In this document: positions 7,467 to 15,298 of the stretch, in pieces | How positions within the stretch are numbered: the first letter of the stretch is position 1 | How the letters are laid out: the number at the start of each line of letters is the position of its first letter | Program-made: the position numbers and the translations under genes | Source of the DNA: JAKANT01 sp035502095 | GTDB lineage: Bacteria > Pseudomonadota > Gammaproteobacteria > Burkholderiales > Burkholderiaceae_F | NCBI GenBank assembly: GCA_035502095.1 | Contig: DATJUX010000044.1 | Span: 186,001 to 250,000, forward strand | Length of the DNA stretch: 64,000 bases | Direction: 5' to 3' | Notes under the pieces: generated by a model | What the model saw: only the letters and a program-made list of their open reading frames with translations | Told to the model about the DNA's origin: nothing | The model's database searches: none

Positions 7467-8462
7467 TCAGAACCAGGTGATGTTGTGATCCTTCATGAAG
7501 CGACTGACGCGCTCCTGGACATGGCGGAAACGTGCCCCTGCCCGCTCTGCAAATGAAAACTCCGGCTTGTCCGGTACGTTGTGGACCAGTTCCTTCTGGA
7601 CCGCATAGACGGTCTGAGGCCGCTCGAGCGAGTTCAGCCGCAGGCAACGCTCGACCATCGAGATGAGTTGCGACGAGTACAAGCCGCGGAAGCTACGCAG
7701 GATCTGCGGCATCTTGTCGTCCTTCAGCCTCTGATCCGATTCCTGCGGCGGCATTCCTGACATGCACGCGTAGATGCATGCGCCGATGCTGTAGACATCG
7801 GTCCAGGGTCCCAGCTCGGCGTCGCGCTTGTAGAGCTCGGGAGCGGCGAAACCAGGCGTATACATCGGATAGGTCTTGCTGATGTCCCGCTGCAGGGTCT
7901 GGCGCGCGGCGCCGAAGTCGAGCAGGATCGGCGTTCCGTCCATCCGCAGATAGATGTTCGCCGGCTTCACATCGAGATGCAGCAGGCGGTTGGAATGGAC
8001 TTCGCGCAACCCGTTCATCACCTGCGTGTAGACCCGGCGTATGAAGCGCTCGGAAAGCACATCCTTCTGGTCCTTGCTCCGGTTGCGCAGAACATGCTCC
8101 TGCAACGAGCGTCCCGACTCGTAGTGCATGACCATGTACACGGTGTCGTTGGCGCGAAAGAAATTCAGCACGCGCACGATGTTCGGGTGGTAGATCGATG
8201 CGAGGGCGCGGCCCTCCTCGAAGAAACACTTGAGGCCGATGCGATAGGTATTGAGGTTTTCCGGCGCAACGTAGGGCGAGAATTCGCCCGTCTTGCGCTG
8301 CGCCAGCGCAGCGGGCATGTACTCCTTGATCGCGACCGACTGGCCCTGTTCGTCAGTGGCCAGATAGACGATGGAGAATCCGCCGCTGGATATCTTCTTT
8401 ACAATTCGGTACCCGCCGACTTCGAGGCCTTCGGGAAGTGCTGCGTTGTTCTGCGCGGCCAT
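7467..8462 (-). CDS. Hanks-type serine/threonine protein kinase
   Basis: 331 residues comprising a kinase domain (about 17-275) and a short C-terminal extension. All catalytic motifs are intact: glycine loop ISSGGFSIVY (24-33), Lys46 in VAIKEYMP, HLDVKPAN with catalytic Asp164 and Asn169, DFGAAR with Asp182, and GFAAPELY closing the activation segment. No transmembrane segment or extracellular sensor (such as PASTA) is present, so it is cytosolic. It is transcribed divergently from yicC and upstream of the PP2C gene; this kinase-phosphatase pair beside yicC and rph is known from other betaproteobacteria. The input signal and targets cannot be read from the sequence. Confidence 0.93.
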   Translation of the reverse strand: MAAQNNAALPEGLEVGGYRIVKKISSGGFSIVYLATDEQGQSVAIKEYMPAALAQRKTGEFSPYVAPENLNTYRIGLKCFFEEGRALASIYHPNIVRVLNFFRANDTVYMVMHYESGRSLQEHVLRNRSKDQKDVLSERFIRRVYTQVMNGLREVHSNRLLHLDVKPANIYLRMDGTPILLDFGAARQTLQRDISKTYPMYTPGFAAPELYKRDAELGPWTDVYSIGACIYACMSGMPPQESDQRLKDDKMPQILRSFRGLYSSQLISMVERCLRLNSLERPQTVYAVQKELVHNVPDKPEFSFAERAGARFRHVQERVSRFMKDHNITWF

Positions 8463-8585
8463 TGAAGTGGGACCGTCGGCTAACGGGAGAGGGCGGGACG
8501 ACGAAGACCGGGGCCGATTCTAGCCAAACGAGCCTCGCCGCTACCCCCCTTCGAACCACGGATAAGCGCAAATTTTTCGCGCCAC

Positions 8586-9485
8586 ATGGCCTCAATATCC
8601 AGCATGACGGGCTTTGCCGCGGTCAGCAGACCGACGGAAATGGGCACGCTGCTCATCGAAATTCGGTCCGTGAATTCGCGCTTCCTGGACCTCGGTCTGC
8701 GCATCCCCGATGAGTTGCGATCGCTCGAAGCGGTGGTACGCGAGACCATCGCGGCGCGCGTGGCCCGCGGGAAAGTGGACTGCCGCGTCGCCCTGCAGCG
8801 CCAGGGAGACGTCCAGCAGGTCGCTATCGATACGGAAGCGTTGGCCGCGCTGGCGCGCCTCGCGTCCGAGGTGCAACGTGCTACCGGCGCAGCGCCACTC
8901 TCGACTGGCGAAATCCTGGCCTGGGAAGGCGTGCTCTCTTCTCCCGGTGTCGACCCCGAACACCTGCGCCACGAAACAGCGCTGGCGCTGGACGAGGCGC
9001 TCGCAGCATTGCAAGCCTCGCGCGGGCGCGAGGGCGCGGCCCTGGCGGCCGGTCTGCTCCAGCGATGCCAGGCCGTCGACGCGATCGTCGCCGAGGTCCG
9101 CGCGCGCGCGCCCGAGTTGCTCGCCGCGCTCGAGCGCAAGCTCGCGGAGCGCCTCGAAAAGGCGCTGGCTCCGGCGCTCGGCAGCGGCGGAACGTTGACA
9201 CGCGAGGAGGTCACGGATCGCATTCGCCAGGAGGTGACGCTGTACGGCCTGCGCGCGGATGTCGAGGAAGAGCTCAATCGCCTGACGGCTCATGTGAGCG
9301 AAGTGCGCCGCATCCTGCAAATGGGCGGCACCATCGGCCGGCGCCTCGACTTCCTGATGCAGGAACTCAACCGCGAAGCCAACACGCTGGGCTCGAAAGC
9401 GACGGCGATCGAAATGACTCAAGCGGCGGTGGAACTGAAGCTGCTCATCGAGCAGATGCGGGAACAAATCCAGAATTTGGAGTAA
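8586..9485 (+). CDS. yicC: YicC/YloC family endoribonuclease
   Basis: 299 residues. The YicC N-terminal domain starts with SMTGFA, followed by EIRSVNSRFLDLGLRIP. The C-terminal DUF1732 region contains DVEEELNRLTAHVSEVR, GRRLDFLMQELNREANTLGSK and VELKLLIEQMREQIQN. YicC proteins are stress-related endoribonucleases implicated in small-RNA decay. It is followed by gmk 4 bp later, the classical yicC-gmk-rpoZ-spoT order. The 123 bp to the divergent kinase must hold promoters for both directions; no strong match to a consensus was seen. Confidence 0.96.
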   Translation: MASISSMTGFAAVSRPTEMGTLLIEIRSVNSRFLDLGLRIPDELRSLEAVVRETIAARVARGKVDCRVALQRQGDVQQVAIDTEALAALARLASEVQRATGAAPLSTGEILAWEGVLSSPGVDPEHLRHETALALDEALAALQASRGREGAALAAGLLQRCQAVDAIVAEVRARAPELLAALERKLAERLEKALAPALGSGGTLTREEVTDRIRQEVTLYGLRADVEEELNRLTAHVSEVRRILQMGGTIGRRLDFLMQELNREANTLGSKATAIEMTQAAVELKLLIEQMREQIQNLE

Positions 9486-9489
9486 GACA

Positions 9490-10137
9490 ATGACGCATGG
9501 CTCGCACACCTCGCAGGCCTTCGCGGGAAACATATTCCTGGTCGTTGCGCCATCGGGCGCCGGCAAGTCGACGCTGGTGAACGCCCTGCTCGCAAAAGAC
9601 ACCGACATCGCGCTTTCGGTTTCGTACACGACGCGCCCAGCGCGCCCGGGCGACAAGGACGGCCGCGAATACCACTTTGTCACCCTGGAGGACTTCAAGG
9701 CGCGTCGCGCGCACGGGGAGTTCCTGGAGAGCGCCGAGGTCCATGGCAACTTCTATGCGACGTCGCGCGTCTGGATCGAAGAGCGGATGCGCCAGGGCCA
9801 CGACGTCCTCCTCGAGATCGACTGGCAAGGCGCACGCCAGGTCAAGTCCGCCTTTCCGCACGCCGTGGGTATCTTCATCCTGCCGCCGTCGATCGACGCC
9901 CTTGCGCAGCGTCTCCACAAGAGAGGCCAGGACCCCGAGCACGTGATCAGCCGCAGGTTGCTCGCGGCAGGCAGCGAAATCGCTCATGCGCCCGAGTTCG
10001 ACTACGTTCTCATCAACGAGGACTTCACGCTGGCGCTCGCGCAGCTGACCGCGATCGTGACGGCGACGCGGTTGCGGTATGCCAGCCAGGCGGCTCGCCA
10101 TCACCCGCTGTTCGTACAACTCGGCATACCTGCCTGA
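9490..10137 (+). CDS. gmk: Guanylate kinase
   Basis: 215 residues. It phosphorylates GMP/dGMP with ATP. The P-loop APSGAGKST sits near residues 20-28, preceded by a short variable N-terminus. The GMP-binding region contains SVSYTTRPARPGDKDGREYHFV and the ESAEVHGNFYAT segment; LLEIDWQGARQVK and the lid/RR motif (SRRLLAAGSEI) follow. It starts 4 bp after yicC, so the two are co-transcribed and probably coupled. Confidence 0.98.
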   Translation: MTHGSHTSQAFAGNIFLVVAPSGAGKSTLVNALLAKDTDIALSVSYTTRPARPGDKDGREYHFVTLEDFKARRAHGEFLESAEVHGNFYATSRVWIEERMRQGHDVLLEIDWQGARQVKSAFPHAVGIFILPPSIDALAQRLHKRGQDPEHVISRRLLAAGSEIAHAPEFDYVLINEDFTLALAQLTAIVTATRLRYASQAARHHPLFVQLGIPA

Positions 10138-10139
10138 CG

Positions 10140-10173
10140 GGCCGGCGCACCGCGGGCCGGCCTTCGCTACAAT
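10140..10173 (+). promoter_or_regulatory. Hairpin plus -10-like element before rpoZ
   Basis: A 7-bp GC stem (GGCCGGC with GCCGGCC, 10140-10162) follows the gmk stop, with no T-run. Right after it, TACAAT at 10168-10173 resembles a -10 box, but there is no good -35 at 17 bp. It may be a local promoter for rpoZ-spoT or an intercistronic structure. Confidence 0.3.
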
Positions 10174-10203
10174 CGGGCCAATTCCCAGAGAGACTTTGCA
10201 GAT

Positions 10204-10407
10204 ATGGCACGAATCACGGTCGAAGACTGTCTGAAGCACATTCCAAACCGGTTCCAGCTCGCGCTCGCTGCGGCCTATCGCGCCCGTCAACTCGCGCAAG
10301 GCCACGCGCCGAAGATTGAAAGCAAGGACAAGCCCGCCGTGGCGGCCCTGCGCGAAATCGCGGCGCAAAAGGTCGGCATCGAGATGCTCCGCAAAGTGCC
10401 GAGTTGA
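10204..10407 (+). CDS. rpoZ: RNA polymerase omega subunit
   Basis: 67 residues, the short form typical of betaproteobacteria. It begins MARITVEDCLKHIPNRFQLA and contains AAYRARQLAQG and KPAVAALREIA, the omega signature that chaperones the beta-prime subunit. It lies between gmk and the (p)ppGpp synthase gene; omega is also part of one ppGpp-binding site on polymerase, a functional link to its neighbour. The ATG at 10204 follows AGAGAG-like purines. Confidence 0.96.
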   Translation: MARITVEDCLKHIPNRFQLALAAAYRARQLAQGHAPKIESKDKPAVAALREIAAQKVGIEMLRKVPS

Positions 10408-10472
10408 CGGTTTGTTGTCGTTGTGGCGCGAAAACGGCCGGGCTAGCGTTGCAGAGGTGATCGCGGCGGTAC

Positions 10473-12803
10473 ATGGCAACTTCGAACCCGGCCTCTCCCG
10501 AGCTTGCGGGTGACTATTCGCCGGCGGGCCTTGCGCGCCGTGCGGCCTTCGCGCTGCGCCGCGCCGGCAAGGTGGTCTGGCGCGGGGATGGTCGGCCGGC
10601 CGACGCATCGACCGCCGTCGTCACGTTTGCCGCGCTCACCGATCGCCTGAAGCGCTACCTGAGCAGCGCCGACGTCCAGCGCATCAAGGAGGCCTATCGT
10701 TTCTCGGACGCGGCGCATCTCGGCCAGTTCCGCAAGAGTGGCGAGCCCTACATCACCCACCCGATTGCGGTCGCCGAGGTGCTGGTGGACTGGAAGCTCG
10801 ATGCCGCGGCCATTCAGGCGGCGTTGCTGCACGACGTCCTCGAGGATTCCGGCGTCGCAAAGCAGGAACTCGCGGCGCGATTCGGTCCGATCGTGGCCGA
10901 GTTGGTCGACGGGGTCTCGAAACTGGACCGCATTCGCTTCGATTCGAGCGAGGACCAACAGGCCGAGAGCTTCCGCAAGATGCTGCTTGCGATGGCGCGC
11001 GACGTCCGCGTCATCCTAATCAAGCTTGCCGACAGGCTGCACAACGTCCGCACGCTCGACGCGATGGAACTCGAGAAGCGGCGCAGGATCGCGCGCGAGA
11101 CGCTCGAGATCTACGCCCCGATCGCCCATCGCCTTGGCCTGAACGCCATCTATCGCGAACTGCTCGAACAGAGCTTCGCCCACCTGCATCCACTTCGCTA
11201 TCAGACGCTGCAGAAAGCGGTGCTCGCGGCGCGCGGCAACCGGCGCGAGGTGCTGGGCAAGATCTTCGAGGCCGTCCGCCGCGCGTTGAGCGCGGCCAAG
11301 ATCAAGGCCGAGGTGTATGGCCGCGAGAAGACCATCTACGGCATCTACCGAAAGATGGCCGAGAAGCACCTTTCGTTCTCCGAGGTGCTCGATATCTATG
11401 GCTTGCGCATCGTGGTTCCGACTCGCGCCGATTGCTATCTGGCGCTCGGAGCCCTCCATGCCCTGTTCAAGCCCGTACCGGGTCGGTTCAAGGACTACAT
11501 CGCAATCCCCAAGGTCAACGGCTACCAGTCCCTGCACACGACCTTGATCGGACCCTACGCCGCGCCGGTCGAATTCCAGATCCGGACCCAGGAGATGCAC
11601 CACGTGGCCGAGTCCGGCGTGGCTGCGCATTGGCTATACAAGGAGGATGACAGTTCGCTTTCCGAACTGCAGTCGCGCACCCATCAGTGGCTTCAGTCGC
11701 TGCTGGAGATCCAGAGTCAGACCGGCGACTCGGCCGAGCTCATGGAGAACATCAAGGTCGATCTTTTCCCCGACAAGGTGTACGTCTTCACCCCGAAGGG
11801 GAAGATCGTTTCGTTGCCGCGCGGTGCAACGCCGGTCGACTTCGCCTACAACATCCACACCGATGTCGGTAATCGTTGCGTCGCCGTCCGCATCAACGGC
11901 GACGTTCAGCCCCTGCGCACGGAGCTGCGCAATGGTGATGTAGTGGAAATCGTCACGGGTCCCGTTGCGCGTCCGAATCCAGGCTGGCTAGGCTTTGTCC
12001 GGACCGGCCGTGCAAGGGCGGAGATCCGCCACTTCCTGCGCACGATGAAGCGAGAGGAGTCGATCGCGCTCGGTGAGAACCTCCTCGCACGTGCAGCTCA
12101 GCAGCTCAACTTTTCGATTACCGAAGTTGCGCCGAGCCGGTGGGATGCACTTGTACGTGACGCCCAGGCGAAGGATCGGGACGAGATCCTGGCCGACGTC
12201 GGGTTGGGTCGCAGGCTGGCTGTCGTGGTCGCGCGCCAGCTTGCGATGGGCGGCTCGCAGTCCGACGAAGGTGCCGACGGCCCGCCGGATCGGGCCAAGG
12301 TCACTGCGACGGCAGCCGCGCCGGTGGTGATCCGGGGTACCGAGGGCATGGCGCTGCAGATGGCGAAGTGCTGCTCGCCGATTCCGGGCGACGAGATCGT
12401 CGGTCACATGCGCAAGGACCAAGGACTTGCGGTGCATCAGAACGACTGCGCGTATGCGACACGCGCGCGCCGTGCCGATCCGGAACGCTGGGTCGATCTC
12501 CAGTGGGCCGACGACACGGCCGGCACCTATGCGGTCAATCTCGACGTCAGCGCTGCCAACGAACGCGGTGTCCTGGGACGCATAGCGGTTGCGCTCGCCG
12601 AGGCGGATTCCAACATCCTCAGCGTTCATCTCGAGGATGAGAACGCCGAGCAGGCGTTGATTCACTTCAAGCTGCAGGTGCACGACCGTCGGCATCTGGC
12701 GCGCCTGATGCGGATGCTGCGGCGTATCAAGCAGGTCTCCCGCGTGACACGGGTGCGAGCCGGCCGGAGCCAGCCGACCGAAGAAGGCGAAGCGCGCGCC
12801 TGA
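10473..12803 (+). CDS. spoT: Bifunctional (p)ppGpp synthase/hydrolase (SpoT/RelA family)
   Basis: 776 residues, full RSH architecture. The N-terminal hydrolase domain keeps the HD signature (His96, then His120-Asp121 in LLHDVLEDSG), so hydrolysis should be active. The synthetase domain has VYGREKTIYGIYRKM and DIYGLRIVV, with GYQSLHTTLIGP. The TGS domain follows (DLFPDKVYVFTPKGKIVSLP), then a zinc-finger/helical part (AKCCSPIPGDEIVGH) and a C-terminal ACT domain (~residues 690-760). The intact HD and its position after rpoZ favour SpoT over the synthetase-only RelA. The end is 9 bp from the convergent greB stop. Confidence 0.95.
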   Translation: MATSNPASPELAGDYSPAGLARRAAFALRRAGKVVWRGDGRPADASTAVVTFAALTDRLKRYLSSADVQRIKEAYRFSDAAHLGQFRKSGEPYITHPIAVAEVLVDWKLDAAAIQAALLHDVLEDSGVAKQELAARFGPIVAELVDGVSKLDRIRFDSSEDQQAESFRKMLLAMARDVRVILIKLADRLHNVRTLDAMELEKRRRIARETLEIYAPIAHRLGLNAIYRELLEQSFAHLHPLRYQTLQKAVLAARGNRREVLGKIFEAVRRALSAAKIKAEVYGREKTIYGIYRKMAEKHLSFSEVLDIYGLRIVVPTRADCYLALGALHALFKPVPGRFKDYIAIPKVNGYQSLHTTLIGPYAAPVEFQIRTQEMHHVAESGVAAHWLYKEDDSSLSELQSRTHQWLQSLLEIQSQTGDSAELMENIKVDLFPDKVYVFTPKGKIVSLPRGATPVDFAYNIHTDVGNRCVAVRINGDVQPLRTELRNGDVVEIVTGPVARPNPGWLGFVRTGRARAEIRHFLRTMKREESIALGENLLARAAQQLNFSITEVAPSRWDALVRDAQAKDRDEILADVGLGRRLAVVVARQLAMGGSQSDEGADGPPDRAKVTATAAAPVVIRGTEGMALQMAKCCSPIPGDEIVGHMRKDQGLAVHQNDCAYATRARRADPERWVDLQWADDTAGTYAVNLDVSAANERGVLGRIAVALAEADSNILSVHLEDENAEQALIHFKLQVHDRRHLARLMRMLRRIKQVSRVTRVRAGRSQPTEEGEARA

Positions 12804-12812
12804 GGCGCGGAG

Positions 12813-13370
12813 CTATCTGTACCTGACCTCGAGGACGTCGAGCGTTTCCTCGCCAGCAGGCGTCCGCACCGTAACAGAGTCGCCCTCGCGCGCCTTGACG
12901 AGCGCCCGCGCGATCGGCGAGATCCAGCTTATGTGTCCTCGCGCGACGTCGACTTCGTCCACACCGACGATTTTGATCTCCCGCTCGTCGCCGGCGGCGT
13001 TGGCGAACCTTACGCTCGCGCCGAAGAAGATCTGATCGGTCGGCTCGCGTGCAGCCGGATCGACGACCTCGGCGGCTTCAAGTCGTTTCGTCAGGAACCG
13101 AAGCCGGCGATCGATTTCGCGCAGACGCTTCTTGCCGTAAATGTAATCGCCGTTCTCCGAGCGATCGCCGTTCGACGCCGCCCAGGAGACAGTCTGGACG
13201 ACCTCCGGGCGCTCGACGTTCAGCAGATGCGCCAGCTCGTCGTGGAGCCGCCGATAGCCCGTAGGGGTGATGTAGTTCTTGGTACCTTGCGGGAGCTGGG
13301 CAGCCTGAGGATCGTCGTCGTCGTCGTCGTCCGCGTCACCCTCGCCTTTCCGTACGAAGGCCTTGCTCAT
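12813..13370 (-). CDS. greB: Transcription elongation factor GreB
   Basis: 185 residues from the ATG at 13370; upstream codons to 13430 run towards the tRNA-His gene and show no homology. The N-terminus carries a lineage-type insert with an uninterrupted aspartate run before the conserved core (YITPTGYRRLHDELAHLL). The coiled-coil tip has the catalytic acidic pair in GDRSENGDYIYGKKRLREID; the YIYGKKRLREIDRR form distinguishes GreB from GreA. The C-terminal FKBP-like domain ends in LDVLEVRYR. GreB stimulates transcript cleavage in backtracked RNA polymerase. The genome also has greA at 29.2-29.7 kb. Confidence 0.95.
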   Translation of the reverse strand: MSKAFVRKGEGDADDDDDDDPQAAQLPQGTKNYITPTGYRRLHDELAHLLNVERPEVVQTVSWAASNGDRSENGDYIYGKKRLREIDRRLRFLTKRLEAAEVVDPAAREPTDQIFFGASVRFANAAGDEREIKIVGVDEVDVARGHISWISPIARALVKAREGDSVTVRTPAGEETLDVLEVRYR

Positions 13371-13387
13371 CGAACTGCCTGCATGAA

Positions 13388-13463
13388 TGGGGTGGCCGAT
13401 GGGACTCGAACCCACAACAACCGGAATCACAATCCGGGACTCTACCGTTGAGCTACGGCCACC
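13388..13463 (-). tRNA. tRNA-His (GTG anticodon)
   Basis: 76 nt including an encoded CCA. The acceptor stem GTGGCCG pairs with CGGCCAC, and an extra G at -1 (13463) faces C73, the identity feature of tRNA-His. D-arm GTAGCTCAACGGTAGAG, anticodon loop TTGTGAT with GTG, and T-loop GGTTCGAATCC are all clear. It lies 12 bp downstream of tRNA-Arg on the same strand. Confidence 0.97.
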
Positions 13464-13475
13464 ACTTGCAAAGAC

Positions 13476-13552
<77 letters not shown>

Positions 13553-13918
13553 GTCGACCCCGTCGGACCAACAAAATCTCCTTCCAGCCACGTTGCACTG
13601 CATGCATCGCGCCTTTTCGGCACCGTGGGGCCGACGCTGGGAAGCCGACGCACGTACCCTGAGGAGACCGCGATTGTAGCGATCGCAGCGGACGAGGGGA
13701 TACAAGCCCCCGGGTTTCCTGACAGGCACCCCGGGCGATTCCTTTCCCCAAAACGAGCGGGCGCAAAGTTCGGAACCATCGGTCTGAGCACTGTCGAACA
13801 ACATTGCCCCACCGATTTGGATGGATGCAACCCTGCGCTTGAGCAGGGGCGCCACCATTGGCACACTGGCTAAACCCACAATGCAGGTATCGTACCTGCG
13901 AAACTGAGGCAAATAGAA
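13553..13918. other. Intergenic stretch between tRNA-Arg and an unknown gene
   Basis: No credible coding region. On the minus strand TACAAT (13673-13678) could be a -10 box for the tRNA-Arg/tRNA-His transcript, without a convincing -35. A short stem CCCTGC/GCAGGG lies near 13832-13849. No copy of the tRNA-Pro 3' end, which would mark an integration site, was found. Confidence 0.4.
13883..13899. promoter_or_regulatory. Perfect 17-bp palindrome before the unknown gene at 13919
   Basis: GCAGGTATCGTACCTGC consists of two 7-bp arms around TCG, ending 20 bp before the ATG at 13919. It could be an operator or an RNA hairpin in the leader. A GAGG Shine-Dalgarno sequence (13906-13909) lies between it and the start. 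Confidence 0.45.
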
Positions 13919-14359
13919 ATGCGATCACTTTCTACAACCGTGGCAACTCTGGAAGCCCGGAAGTCGAGCCTGTCACGGGAGCTGGCAGCCGTCGAGGCGC
14001 GGCTCGAGGCCATATCGAAGGCTCTCGCCGGTCAGCTGGCAAAGAAGGTCAACTCGACCGGTGGCGAGACGAAAGGTGCAGGCAGTCATCGGGTCGCAGG
14101 TGCTCGTCGTGGCAAGCCCTCGACGAAACGCGTGTGGTTCGAAAAGAACGAGATAGGCAAGCTGCTCCGCAAGGCCGCCCGGACGCCGACCCCGGTCGCC
14201 GATGTGGTGCGCGAATTGGCAAAGATGAAGGGTTACGTCGGGAAGCTGGCGAACGACGACATGCGCCGCTTCCAGGGAGCGGCCTTCATGGCTGTCGCGC
14301 AGGGCGTCAAGAGCAAGGTTCTCAAGCGTCGCGCAGACGGAACGGTGGTTGCCGCCTGA
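13919..14359 (+). CDS. Unknown 146-residue protein, basic, predicted coiled coil plus C-terminal domain
   Basis: Not recognised with certainty. Residues ~8-45 form a heptad-like helix (LEARKSSLSRELAAVEARLE). A basic, Gly/Ser/Lys-rich linker occupies ~46-75. Residues ~76-146 look like a compact helical domain (WFEKNEIGKLLRKAARTPTP, then VVRELAKMKGYVGKLANDDM), perhaps a winged-helix-like fold ending in a short hairpin (VLKRRADGTVVAA). A Shine-Dalgarno GAGG lies 9 bp before the ATG. It is encoded against the surrounding tRNAs and the ilvD remnant. DNA or RNA binding is suggested only by the charge and fold pattern. Confidence 0.7.
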   Translation: MRSLSTTVATLEARKSSLSRELAAVEARLEAISKALAGQLAKKVNSTGGETKGAGSHRVAGARRGKPSTKRVWFEKNEIGKLLRKAARTPTPVADVVRELAKMKGYVGKLANDDMRRFQGAAFMAVAQGVKSKVLKRRADGTVVAA

Positions 14360-14404
14360 ACCGGATGGGCCGCGGGCCGGAATCAGAGATTGCTGGTCCG
14401 CGCC

Positions 14405-15116
14405 ATCCGTGCTCGCCCCCTTGCTCGCGGAGGAGACCAGGCGCATGTACTTCGCGAGCAGCGCCCGCGTATAGCACGGCGGCGGCGGCGTCCAGCGGTC
14501 GCGGAGACGCGGCAACTCCGCGTCGTCGACATTCAGCCAAACCCGCAGCGCTTCGCGTCCATGGTGATCGAAACGCCCTTCTTTTCCAATGCGATCGTGC
14601 CGCCTGCAAAAGGCTCGGGCGCCGCGTGGCCGACCACCGTGCCTGCATGCCAGGACCACCCTTCGGCCCTTCGTAGCGAACGATGTCCACGTCGCGGCCT
14701 GATCCGCTTCGCCATGATCGCTGCCATTGCGGCCGGTTCGGAATCGAGCGCCCGGGCAGGCCCGGTGATCTTAGCGACGCACCCTTCCAGAGCCAGGTTG
14801 CCGCGCAGGATGGCGACGTGCCCCTGCGGATACATCGGCCGCGACCGGGATGGGATCACGTCCTGATCCGCACGCGGCCGTGCGGGGGCGGACTCCAATT
14901 CGTCGCCGATCGTGCGCCCCGTGATCGTCATGCGGACAACTCGGCTGAGTCCGCGTTTCCCGCGTCGGGCGCGGCCATCTGCGAACTTCCCAGCAGACTC
15001 ATGCCGAGCGCCTCGAACGACGACAACATCGTGTCGGCGCTCTGGATGCCGCCGCAAGCCCCGACGCTCGGGCACGCGTTGCGTTCGAAGCCTTCGAAGT
15101 CATCCCTCGACATCGT
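14405..15116 (-). pseudogene. ilvD: Decayed remnant of dihydroxy-acid dehydratase (ilvD)
   Basis: Pieces of one IlvD-like protein appear in correct order but in different minus-strand frames. From 15113: DFEGFERNACPSVGACGG and SSFEALGMSLLGSSQMAAPD, ending in a stop at 14928. From 14931 in another frame: MTITGRTIGDELESAP, RADQDVI, PMYPQGHVAILRGNLALEGC and VAKITG. Near 14690 in a third frame: VRYEGPKGGPGM. Then VVGHAAPEPFAGGTIALEK, and finally LRVWLNVDDAELPRLRDRW with YTRALLAKYMRLVSSASKG. Relative to an intact IlvD there are at least three frameshifts and two internal deletions (about 165 and 40 residues, estimated from memory of the family). The N-terminal ~170 residues are absent. It cannot encode an active enzyme. 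Confidence 0.88.
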
Positions 15117-15175
15117 CCCGCCTGTAGTCCGCCGAACGTCGTGCTCGCGGGCGAGAGGCGAACCGCACGATGTCA

Positions 15176-15252
<77 letters not shown>

Positions 15253-15298
15253 AAGGTGGCGGCATCATACCGGCGCCCCCGAAGCTCGGCAATTTGCC

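Noticed and set aside
6181..7647. 488-codon minus-strand frame across rph, PP2C and kinase ends
   Set aside because: Wrong-frame reading through three real genes; composition rich in Arg/Gly with no family signature.
13315..13335. GTC/GAC triplet repeat near the greB start
   Set aside because: It encodes the aspartate run in the GreB N-terminus and is in frame; not a separate repeat element, though length could vary.
13553..15175. Genomic island integrated by a tRNA-specific integrase
   Set aside because: No integrase gene and no repeat of the tRNA-Pro or tRNA-Arg 3' end was found at the other side, so I report only an insert of unknown origin.
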